Part shown: positions 24,415-30,657 of the stretch, in pieces | How positions within the stretch are numbered: position 1 is the stretch's first letter | How the letters are laid out: the number at the start of each line of letters is the position of its first letter | DNA from: a virus | Virus record (IMG/VR): IMGVR_UViG_3300035689_000045 | Coordinates: 1-35,987 of that record | DNA length: 35,987 bases | Direction: 5' to 3' (one strand) | Position numbers and translations under genes: made by a program | Notes under the pieces: model-generated | The model's database searches: none | Seen by the model: only the letters and a program-made list of their open reading frames with translations | Told to the model about the DNA's origin: nothing

Positions 24415-26961
24415 TCAAGCAAAAACAGAAGCATCAAAAACAACAGCCCTGACCAAAAACCAATTAAATTTATAAGGCTCTACGGATGTGCTGATTATGT
24501 ATTTCCCGTTTTTTGGAACATCTGGTTGATTTGTTTCTGGTATTGTTATTTGATCGTCTATAGAAATGCTGTGAGATATGGGTTTTATTATTTCTACAGC
24601 AGGAAATTCTTCTCCAGTTGACGTAGTAACGCCTTCATAGTTTAGTTTGATTTCTCCAGAGTCAGCATTAAGAGTATTTGTTAAATTAAGAATTTTTTGT
24701 GAGCGCAAACACGGAGGAATGTTTATAATAACAGGAATTAAAGATTTTTTATAATCTGTCTGAGATTCAGTTGTTGGCTGATAGCCTATTTCTTCATTGC
24801 GAGTAAAAGACATTGCCCTGCTTATTCCGACACTAATTGTTTTTGTTTCTGATACTCCATAAGCTGTTGCAATAAAAGATTCTGGTTTAAACACTGGCCA
24901 ATTTCCAGTTGCTCCAACTTTAGAATTAATGGAGCCGCTGTTAAGATTTGATTTTTCTAGAAAAAATATGTGAATGTTTGCTGGAATATTGTTTCCCCAG
25001 TATTCTTTAAATGTTATTTCAATTTTTGGAACCAGCGAAAGCGTTGAGGATATTGAGCCGTTGTCTCTTTGTGTCAAAGAATCAAAAGACCCTTTAAGTC
25101 CACTTGAGTCAAATTCGTTTTCTCCCAAACTTTTTTCTTCCTGCCACCCAGCAATTGTAACATCAGAAAGAACTCTGGGAGTATTAACATCAGCAGATGA
25201 AGGAATTACAATTGAAAATCCACCAAGAATTGATTCAAGAGAATCTAAATTATATTCCCTAACAAGATAATTTCCATCTCCAAGTCCTTCAACTTCAATA
25301 TTGTATCCAGTTACAACAGTGGAAGATATATATTCTACAAAAGGAAGTTGAATTCCCCAACTCTCATCAAGATCTCTATTATTAATTTCTTCGTAATTTT
25401 CTTCTCTTTGCAGTGTAACAGATTGAACAGTGTGAGCCGTAAGCCTTTGTTCTGATTTTAAAAATTGTCTATCTTCTAAAACTGGAATAGAAACAGTAGT
25501 TTGTTCTTTTGTTTCCTCCGTTCTATTGAGAGGGCTATTAATTCTGAATTTTTCAGGTATTGGATCGGTTTTTTGAACCGACAAAAGCTTAGAGTCAAAT
25601 ACATTATCAATCTCTGTTTTTCTTACTACATAGTTTCCATCTCCAAGAGCTTCGCTTTGAATGATTTTTTTTGCTGTTGGTTGCTCTGTTGTGTCTCCGC
25701 CTTGAAGCGTTTCTGTAATATTTGCAAGTTGCAAATCATTGTTAGTTGTTTTTTGTGTAAGAGTTCTTGGAAGTAATGTTTGATTTCTTGATGTTGATGA
25801 TATACGCTTTACAAACTTATCTACTTGCTGTTCGCTTTTGGATATTTGCCCAGAAGACAAAATAGGAGTTGTTGCAGTTCCTTCTATGTTTGACTGTTCT
25901 GTGGTAGACGGAATAAGAACCCTGAACTTTTCTGGTATCGGATCTGGGCGCTCTGTTGAGAAAACTTTTGCGCTAAAAATTTCTGGAGTTTCAGTAATTC
26001 TTTCAATTATTGATTCGGCGTCTTCGCGTGAAACTTCAACTGTTTTGATTGCTGTTGGATTTGGCGGAACATATCCATCTGCCGCCTTTCGCTGCGTTGT
26101 TATAGTAACAAGTTGTTTTTCGTTGTCAGTTGCTTGCCCGATTAATTGGGGGCCGCTTACGGAATATTTTTCAACAATTTTATCAACAACCAAAGTATTG
26201 ATGGGCTGATAAGATGTCTGAGTAATTATTCCGCCGTTATTAACAAGTGATCCCTCAAGACTTCCATCATCGTAAACAATCTGACTAATCCTTTCAATCG
26301 GGCCTTTGATTGGATCATAAACGTCCTCTCTGCGAACTGGGCCGTTTAATGTGTAAGTTGTTGTTACCTTGTATGATAGATATTCGTTGTACGCTTCATA
26401 ACCAATCTGTGTTACTACAGGATCATTAAATTCAATTGATGCTTTTTCTTCCCCTGTCGGAACAAATAATTGCCTTCTTTCCTTAACAGCGCCAAGTCTT
26501 GGATCGTAAAAATCCCGATCTTTTATTGGGAATAGAGAGTTTTCATCTTCGTCGGTCTTTATAGACCAAATCTCTTCTATTTCTAGAGAAACAATGGCCG
26601 ATCCGTCCCGCCCTTCATATGATATCTTTTTATCAGACGACAAACTGGCTTGCTGTCCTTCATTTTTAACCGCTCTGCGCCGACCCTGAATCGGGCCTAG
26701 ATCGTCATCATAGCGGGTAAATGGCACCCAAGGAGAGGGAAGAATCTCCCACACATGGCGAACCCGTTCATCCCCAGAAAGGGGCTGGGCCCCCGTAAAT
26801 ACATGGTTAGGATAGCGTTTGTCGGGACAGGTTGAGAGGTCTTCAGGAACCTTGTACCCAGCCACCCTTGGGTCGGCATTTAGGCTTACAATTGGGTAAT
26901 CGCGATCATTGGCGGAGTAGCCAAGGACATAGATACGATTCAGGGGCGGGTTTTCGGCCAT
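24415..26961 (-). CDS. Large repeat-domain protein heading the minus-strand operon
   Basis: This 848-residue protein shows two sets of tandem repeats. Residues about 84-270 hold three units opening RYDDDLGPIQGRRR, FYDPRLGAVKERRQ and VYDPIKGPIERISQ. Residues about 330-570 hold units of about 125 residues marked by DPIPEKFR (340 and 466), KSEQ (375 and 502) and LGDGNY(V/L)VR (439 and 560). The whole looks like a chain of beta domains, as in fibres or baseplate arms. The first 90 codons are GC-richer than the remaining AT-rich part, so the gene may be a fusion. No enzyme motif is seen. The minus-strand promoter at 26993-27021 lies about 35 bp upstream. A structural role is inferred. Confidence 0.7.
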   Translation of the reverse strand: MAENPPLNRIYVLGYSANDRDYPIVSLNADPRVAGYKVPEDLSTCPDKRYPNHVFTGAQPLSGDERVRHVWEILPSPWVPFTRYDDDLGPIQGRRRAVKNEGQQASLSSDKKISYEGRDGSAIVSLEIEEIWSIKTDEDENSLFPIKDRDFYDPRLGAVKERRQLFVPTGEEKASIEFNDPVVTQIGYEAYNEYLSYKVTTTYTLNGPVRREDVYDPIKGPIERISQIVYDDGSLEGSLVNNGGIITQTSYQPINTLVVDKIVEKYSVSGPQLIGQATDNEKQLVTITTQRKAADGYVPPNPTAIKTVEVSREDAESIIERITETPEIFSAKVFSTERPDPIPEKFRVLIPSTTEQSNIEGTATTPILSSGQISKSEQQVDKFVKRISSTSRNQTLLPRTLTQKTTNNDLQLANITETLQGGDTTEQPTAKKIIQSEALGDGNYVVRKTEIDNVFDSKLLSVQKTDPIPEKFRINSPLNRTEETKEQTTVSIPVLEDRQFLKSEQRLTAHTVQSVTLQREENYEEINNRDLDESWGIQLPFVEYISSTVVTGYNIEVEGLGDGNYLVREYNLDSLESILGGFSIVIPSSADVNTPRVLSDVTIAGWQEEKSLGENEFDSSGLKGSFDSLTQRDNGSISSTLSLVPKIEITFKEYWGNNIPANIHIFFLEKSNLNSGSINSKVGATGNWPVFKPESFIATAYGVSETKTISVGISRAMSFTRNEEIGYQPTTESQTDYKKSLIPVIINIPPCLRSQKILNLTNTLNADSGEIKLNYEGVTTSTGEEFPAVEIIKPISHSISIDDQITIPETNQPDVPKNGKYIISTSVEPYKFNWFLVRAVVFDASVFA

Positions 26962-26992
26962 AGATTGCGAGTCAACCTACTCTAAAAGCCCG

Positions 26993-27021
26993 ATCCTAGC
27001 AAGGTCATTTTACCCTTGCAA
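26993..27021 (-). promoter_or_regulatory. Promoter of minus-strand operon with operator-like dyad
   Basis: On the minus strand TTGCAA (27021-27016) and TAGGAT (26998-26993) are separated by 17 bp, and the 848-residue gene starts about 25 nt after the predicted transcript start. An inverted repeat, GCAAGG (26999-27004) and CCTTGC (27014-27019), fills the spacer and touches both boxes, as an operator would. Confidence 0.45.
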
Positions 27022-27050
27022 GATTGAACGAATCTGGTAGATTGCGGTCT

Positions 27051-27070
27051 GAGGGTATGTGTTCTCCCTC
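27051..27070 (+). other. Small inverted repeat in divergent control region
   Basis: GAGGG (27051-27055) and CCCTC (27066-27070) form a 5-bp stem with a 10-base loop between the minus-strand promoter and the plus-strand terminator. It could be an operator half-site or an RNA hairpin; the support is weak. Confidence 0.25.
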
Positions 27071-27088
27071 GTTTTCATGTGTATGATC

Positions 27089-27132
27089 GCGGGGGGTAGG
27101 TTAGTGGTTTTTCCTGCCCCCCGCCCTTTTTT
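27089..27132 (+). terminator. Strong intrinsic terminator (plus strand)
   Basis: GCGGGGGGTAGG (27089-27100) pairs with CCTGCCCCCCGC (27113-27124) over 12 bp with one G-U pair and a 12-base loop, followed by CC and six Ts. This is the clearest intrinsic terminator in the window. It reads on the plus strand, although the nearest upstream plus-strand gene ends 5.3 kb away at 21817. The minus-strand reading lacks a T-tract. Confidence 0.85.
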
Positions 27133-27140
27133 AAAAAATA

Positions 27141-27179
27141 CTTTGAACGTTTGACAAAGCCGAGTGTCGGATATAGAGA
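27141..27179 (+). promoter_or_regulatory. Plus-strand promoter with shared CTTTGAACGTT element
   Basis: TTGACA at 27151-27156, a 17-bp spacer and TAGAGA at 27174-27179 lie just before the gene at 27193. The 11-mer CTTTGAACGTT at 27141-27151 overlaps the -35 box and forms a dyad (CTTTG...CAAAG, 27141-27145 and 27155-27159). The same 11-mer occurs at 28408-28418 before the nuclease gene, suggesting a common regulator. Confidence 0.5.
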
Positions 27180-27192
27180 ATACCAAAACCAT

Positions 27193-27924
27193 ATGTCATT
27201 CCAAAAACCCAACCAAAAGAACTACGATAAAACACCCAGCCTCCACCATGGCGACCTCGTCAAAAACGGCCCGAAGCTGGTCACAATCAAATCGGTTCCC
27301 AAGGTCATCGTTCGTAAAGCCGATCAGAAAAAGTTCCATCTGGTAACAGTGGAAGTCGGAGGAGTGGATCATACCTACTTCATCCCGAATAAAGATATCG
27401 AAGATGGATTCAAAGAGTATGTCGGCAAGACTGTAGTCCTTATTGCTTCGGGCAACGACAGGCAGGGAACGGCTACGATGGAAATCCAAGCCGCCATGGT
27501 TAAGGGATCGGAGTTGCCAACCACAATCCAACCACGGGGCGGTCTTAAAGCCGAGTCAGCGCAAAGCTCAGTGGTTGCGCTGGATAGGATGCATAAAGAC
27601 TTTAAACATCCTCAAGAGCCCCAGAAGCCCGCAGGAGAGGCCGTCAAGAATCCCGAACCCAAAGACCGCGAAGTTAAAGTCTTCCTCTGTCAGGCGGCAA
27701 ACCTTATGAGGTTGTGTGTGAAGAAGGCCAACGACATTGCTGTCGAGCTAGACCTTCCCAACGAACATAGGCAAGGCATAGCCACCTCGCTCTTCATCCA
27801 AGCAGACCGCTCTGGCCACACCTTCAAGATGCCCATCCAACCCTACAGTCCCGAAGAATTGGGCTATGGGGCAAGCAAGGCTGAGTCCCTCAAAACCCCG
27901 CAACCAGAGGAGGCCAATGACTAG
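27193..27924 (+). CDS. OB-like nucleic-acid-binding candidate
   Basis: This 243-residue protein has a beta-rich N-terminal domain (about 20-105: GPKLVTIKSV, KKFHLVTVEVGGVDHTYFIP, YVGKTVVLIASGNDRQGTAT) whose strand order could be an OB fold. A Pro/Lys linker follows (about 115-160), then a helical C-terminal domain with two cysteines (FLCQAANLMRLCVKKANDIA) ending in IATSLFIQADRSGHTFKMP. Proteins with a small OB-like domain beside a nuclease gene are often phage single-strand-binding or recombination accessory proteins, and a PD-(D/E)XK nuclease lies 500 bp downstream. The function is inferred. I chose the ATG at 27193; a TTG 42 bp upstream falls in the promoter. Confidence 0.6.
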   Translation: MSFQKPNQKNYDKTPSLHHGDLVKNGPKLVTIKSVPKVIVRKADQKKFHLVTVEVGGVDHTYFIPNKDIEDGFKEYVGKTVVLIASGNDRQGTATMEIQAAMVKGSELPTTIQPRGGLKAESAQSSVVALDRMHKDFKHPQEPQKPAGEAVKNPEPKDREVKVFLCQAANLMRLCVKKANDIAVELDLPNEHRQGIATSLFIQADRSGHTFKMPIQPYSPEELGYGASKAESLKTPQPEEAND

Positions 27925-28153
27925 CTATGGAAAGGGCATTAAGATTTTGCCGCACGATCAGGGAACATTTCTTATCCAGTCACGCACCCACCAAGAAGAT
28001 TTCTACCTCGTTGACGTTGGAGAAGCCCCAATTACCTGCACTTGTCCAAGCTATCAATTCCGCAAGGAGTGCTTCCACATCCGATACATCTGTAAACTCT
28101 TGGGCATCAAAACGCCGCAAGCAACCAACAACCAACTAGAAAAAGCAGCATAG
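27917..28153 (+). CDS. SWIM-type zinc-finger protein
   Basis: This 78-residue protein starts MTSYGKGIKILPHDQGTFLI and carries CTCPSYQFRKECFHIRYI (about residues 40-57). The CxC...CxH spacing is that of SWIM zinc fingers, which bind DNA or proteins and are often found with helicases and recombination factors. It has the best Shine-Dalgarno site in the area (AGAGGAGG 4 bases before the ATG) and overlaps the previous gene by 8 bp. It is probably an accessory factor of the DNA-handling module. Confidence 0.75.
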   Translation: MTSYGKGIKILPHDQGTFLIQSRTHQEDFYLVDVGEAPITCTCPSYQFRKECFHIRYICKLLGIKTPQATNNQLEKAA

Positions 28154-28155
28154 AT

Positions 28156-28320
28156 ATGAAGAAGAAAACTAAAGCCCAGAAGAAAGTGGCAACCGTAATG
28201 CGCGAATACTCCAAGGGAAAACTCAAGAGTAGTTCGGGCCAGAAGGTAACCAAACCAGCCCAAGCGAAGGCTATTGCTATGTCGGAAGCTGGCATGAGCA
28301 AAAAGAAGAAGGGCAAATAA
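28156..28320 (+). CDS. DUF6496-like small basic protein
   Basis: This 54-residue basic protein starts MKKKTKAQKKVATVMREYSK and contains GKLKSSSGQKVTKPAQAKAI, then AMSEAGMSKKKKGK. The order VM(R/H)E-(Y/F)-(K)-x-G-x-L-x-SxSGxKV-x-(N/K)-x2-QA-x-AIA-x-SEA is characteristic of the DUF6496 family found in phages and bacteria. Function is unknown; the charge suggests nucleic-acid binding. It follows the SWIM gene by 2 bp. Confidence 0.75.
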   Translation: MKKKTKAQKKVATVMREYSKGKLKSSSGQKVTKPAQAKAIAMSEAGMSKKKKGK

Positions 28321-28326
28321 TCCTTT

Positions 28327-28403
28327 GGCGGGGTGGCCGAAAACGGCAGATCTTACATCTAACCGTCAGGTTCAGCCAAATATGGGATCGCCCAGCCCCG
28401 CTA
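28327..28403 (+). ncRNA. Candidate structured RNA, tRNA-sized but not canonical
   Basis: This stretch lies in the 132-bp gap before the nuclease gene. It is closed by a 7-bp stem: GGCGGGG (28327-28333) with CCCCGCT (28396-28402). Inside, GCCG-AAAA-CGGC (28336-28347), AGAT-CTTAC-ATCT (28348-28360), AACC-GTCA-GGTT (28361-28372) and TGGG-ATCG-CCCA (28383-28394) can form consecutive small hairpins. The 76-nt length and TG after the first stem recall a tRNA. However, there is no T-arm TTC-x-A motif and no pairing anticodon stem, so a working tRNA is unlikely. It may be a decayed tRNA or an mRNA leader element. Confidence 0.3.
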
Positions 28404-28407
28404 CTTT

Positions 28408-28418
28408 CTTTGAACGTT
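28408..28418 (+). promoter_or_regulatory. Second copy of CTTTGAACGTT element
   Basis: This exact 11-mer also lies at 27141-27151. Here it is 45 bp before the nuclease ATG, at 27141 it is 52 bp before the gene start. A TATAAA follows at 28421 but no -35 box is suitably placed upstream. It may be an activator or repressor site. Confidence 0.35.
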
Positions 28419-28452
28419 GTTATAAAAACAGCGTCAGATTCATAACAACACT

Positions 28453-29322
28453 ATGATCATAACCAACCGATTTTCTTTACCCCAGCCTTTCGTAGACCTT
28501 GTCAGCGAGGACACCTACAGCAAAGGGGAGTCAGACATCACCACTACAGGTTTGGCACAACCTCCAAAGATCTCCGAACTCTGGAAACGCCACAGCAACG
28601 AGATCACCATGGACTGTTCCGAGAAAGTATGGACGATGTTGGGGACAGCCAACCACTACGTTTTGGAGCAGATAGCGAAGCGGAATCCCGAACGCTACGT
28701 CTGCGAGCAACGTTTTTATATCGATGTGGACGGCGTCAAGCTGGGAGGACAGATCGACTTGTTTGACCGCGAGACCGAAACCTTGTGGGACTACAAGGTC
28801 TCCAGCGTCTACAAGGCCATGAGCGATGACAAGCTTGACTGGACAAGGCAAGCCAATGTCAACAAGCTCCTCTGCGAACACAATGGCATCCACCCCAAGA
28901 AACTTGCCATCCTGCTTGTCTGTAAGGACTGGAAGCGCAAGGACGCCGAATTCAAGGCCGACTATCCTAAATGCGCCATCCAAGAAATCCCACTCCAGAT
29001 TTGGCATGAGGCCGAGACAATGGCATACATCCGCTCTCGTATCGCCTTGCACAACGCGGCAAAGATGGTAGAAAAGGAAGATGACATCCCCGTCTGCACC
29101 GAGGAAGAACGCTGGGCTAAACCCACAACATGGGCCGTCCTCAAAGAAAAAGGAGCGAAACGTGCCGTTAATGGTGGCTTATACGGATCTGAGGCTGAAG
29201 CTTTGCTACACGCCAAAAGAATCGGTGGTGCCGTTGAGAAACGGGAGGGTGAGGAAACAAGATGTTTGCATTTTTGCCAAGTCAGGCAATTCTGCAACTT
29301 TGGAAGAAAGCTAAATGAATAA
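28453..29322 (+). CDS. PD-(D/E)XK nuclease with C-terminal cysteine cluster
   Basis: This 289-residue protein fits the RecB/AddB/Cas4 nuclease fold. It has GTANHYVLE (His68), GGQIDLFD (Asp102), WDYKVSS (Asp113, Lys115) and WTRQANVNKLL (Gln133), in the order expected for metal-dependent exonucleases. After the core come Cys215 (DIPVC) and a cluster CLHFCQVRQFC (Cys271, 275, 281). Four cysteines placed like this could hold an iron-sulfur cluster, as in AddB or Cas4, though Cas4 usually has one cysteine before the core. The role is probably recombination or DNA-end processing, alongside the OB-like and SWIM proteins. The start is CTATG. It overlaps the next gene by 8 bp. Confidence 0.8.
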   Translation: MIITNRFSLPQPFVDLVSEDTYSKGESDITTTGLAQPPKISELWKRHSNEITMDCSEKVWTMLGTANHYVLEQIAKRNPERYVCEQRFYIDVDGVKLGGQIDLFDRETETLWDYKVSSVYKAMSDDKLDWTRQANVNKLLCEHNGIHPKKLAILLVCKDWKRKDAEFKADYPKCAIQEIPLQIWHEAETMAYIRSRIALHNAAKMVEKEDDIPVCTEEERWAKPTTWAVLKEKGAKRAVNGGLYGSEAEALLHAKRIGGAVEKREGEETRCLHFCQVRQFCNFGRKLNE

Positions 29323-30019
29323 AGAAATAATTGTTGCAGCTTACAATGAAATCGTTAATTGGATTCCAGAACATTGGCAAAACATAACCACAATTTACAG
29401 GTGTGGAATTCCAGAAAATAATATTTCACACAAGATTCAAAGTCGCCACAGACACCACGATCAAAACGATTTTTATGGAAAAATCGACCAACTCCGCGAG
29501 CTTTATTATTTATACAAAGAAGTAAATGAGCTTTTTTCCAGCGAAGAAAAACATCAATCCCGCGACAATGGGCTGATTAAAACTAAAAAAACCATCAATT
29601 GTCCCAAGCTTCGGGAGTCCCAACAATGGTTAACACACATTATTTCTCGTTACGACTGTTTGGCAGAAATAACTGTATTTTTGCAGGGCTGTCCTTTTGA
29701 CCACTGTAATAATATTATTGATCTTGTTGATTCGATTCATAGCATTTCCTTCTGCTGCTTTCCACAAAGAGATGCGGGAAAAAATAACGAATCAATGGTT
29801 AAAGATTTTTGGATAAAGCTCGACGATGGCGCAGTTCCAGAAAAAATTTGTTGGTCTGCTGGAGCGCAGTTTGCCGCATCCAAAAAAACAATTCTGTCCA
29901 AGCCGCTAGATTGGTATAAAAAAGCACAACAACTTGGACTTGAAACGGATCGAAGCGGGGAAATTTTTGAAAGAACTTGGTGGAACATTTTAGGAGAACC
30001 AGAAATAACAAAACTATGA
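29315..30019 (+). CDS. DUF3431-like protein, possible glycan enzyme
   Basis: This 234-residue protein has the landmarks of the DUF3431 family: YNEIVNWIPEHWQNITTIY near the N-terminus, RESQQWLTHIISRYDCLAEI followed by TVFLQGCPFDHC in the middle, and WSAGAQFAASKKTILSKPLD followed by WYKKA near the end. Members are often encoded with sugar-transfer genes and have been suggested to be glycosyltransferase-like, but the activity is not established to my knowledge. DNA is AT-rich between two GC-richer genes, so it looks like an inserted extra gene. It overlaps the nuclease gene by 8 bp and the next gene by ATGA. It may act with the epimerase and glycosyltransferase at 20358-21817. Confidence 0.7.
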   Translation: MNKEIIVAAYNEIVNWIPEHWQNITTIYRCGIPENNISHKIQSRHRHHDQNDFYGKIDQLRELYYLYKEVNELFSSEEKHQSRDNGLIKTKKTINCPKLRESQQWLTHIISRYDCLAEITVFLQGCPFDHCNNIIDLVDSIHSISFCCFPQRDAGKNNESMVKDFWIKLDDGAVPEKICWSAGAQFAASKKTILSKPLDWYKKAQQLGLETDRSGEIFERTWWNILGEPEITKL

Positions 30020-30252
30020 AGAAAAAATTCAGTAAAACAGTTACCAACCCCGAAACAGGACGGAAGAAAACCGTGAAGTATGGGGCTAAAGGAAGCAAGA
30101 TTGGGCCGATTGGCAGTCCCAGAGCGGATGCCTACTGTGCCCGCAGTAATAAAATTAAAGGTGATTGGCGGAGTGATCCCAATTCTCCTAACAAACTTTC
30201 CCGCAAAAAGTGGGGATGCAGTGGAAGCAAATCAGTTAAGAAAGGAAAATAA
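30016..30252 (+). CDS. Small basic phage protein (DUF6321-like)
   Basis: This 78-residue protein starts MKKKFSKTVTNPETGRKKTV and contains KYGAKGSKIGPIGS, then ADAYCARS and NKLSRKKWGCSGSKSVKKG. The NP-x-TGR-x-K-x-V-x-YG(A)KG, YCARS and LSR-x-KW-x-C pattern belongs to a widespread family of small basic phage proteins, which I believe is DUF6321. The function is unknown. The start is CTATG and overlaps the previous stop (ATGA). Confidence 0.7.
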   Translation: MKKKFSKTVTNPETGRKKTVKYGAKGSKIGPIGSPRADAYCARSNKIKGDWRSDPNSPNKLSRKKWGCSGSKSVKKGK

Positions 30253-30256
30253 TACT

Positions 30257-30391
30257 ATGAAGAAAAAAGGACTATACGATAACATCAACGCACGGAAAAA
30301 AGCTGGCACTAGCCGCCCGAAATCCAAATCCACTATCGACCCGAAGGTCTACAAGAAGATGAAAGCCAAGAAGGGTAAGTTCAAGGAATGA
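30257..30391 (+). CDS. Small lysine-rich phage protein
   Basis: This 44-residue protein starts MKKKGLYDNINARKKAGTSR and ends VYKKMKAKKGKFKE. The KGLY-x-NI-(N/H)-A-(R/K)-(K/R) opening is shared with many small basic phage proteins. It starts 4 bases after the previous stop in CTATG context and overlaps the next gene by ATGA. The function is unknown; it may be packaged or bind DNA. Confidence 0.65.
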   Translation: MKKKGLYDNINARKKAGTSRPKSKSTIDPKVYKKMKAKKGKFKE

Positions 30392-30609
30392 GCCGCCACC
30401 CAGATGACCGCATCTTTGCTGCCAAAGACTTCATCAATGAGTTGTCCAAGGTGCAGGATCGGTATTTCAAGAAGCTTTGCAAGAAGCTAGATCTCCCAAA
30501 GGAGGCCGAAGATTATCTATTTGATTACATCTACAATGAGCATGATCAAATAACCTTTGGTGAGTATCTGGATAAGTTGGGGCGCGGAGAACTTTGGGAG
30601 GGTTTGTAA
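30388..30609 (+). CDS. Small hypothetical protein
   Basis: This 73-residue protein starts MSRHPDDRIFAAKDFINELS and is mostly helical and charged (KVQDRYFKKLCKKLDLPKEA, then EDYLFDYIYNEHDQITFGEY). No family is recognised. It is coupled to the previous gene by ATGA. It closes the run of small proteins before the promoter-like site at 30619, so it may belong to the earlier transcription unit. Confidence 0.6.
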   Translation: MSRHPDDRIFAAKDFINELSKVQDRYFKKLCKKLDLPKEAEDYLFDYIYNEHDQITFGEYLDKLGRGELWEGL

Positions 30610-30618
30610 TCTCTACTA

Positions 30619-30649
30619 TTGACCTTCCTTTGGAAGGGTGGTAGCTTTG
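30619..30649 (+). promoter_or_regulatory. Candidate promoter before tail-type gene
   Basis: TTGACC at 30619-30624, a 17-bp spacer and TAGCTT at 30642-30647 resemble the capsid-leader promoter; both read CTATTGAC then 17 bp later TAG(C)TTTGCG. TAGCTTTG also fits the Bacteroidota -7 consensus TAnnTTTG. The transcript would start about 4 bases before the ATG. Confidence 0.4.
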
Positions 30650-30657
30650 CGGGCAAA

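Noticed and set aside
28327-28403. Functional tRNA gene
   Set aside because: The acceptor-like stem and length fit, but there is no T-arm motif, the D-loop is too short and the possible CTTACAT anticodon loop has no paired stem.
28531-29052. A 173-codon minus-strand frame opposite the nuclease
   Set aside because: The nuclease on the plus strand has clear catalytic motifs in this region, so the opposite frame is a shadow.
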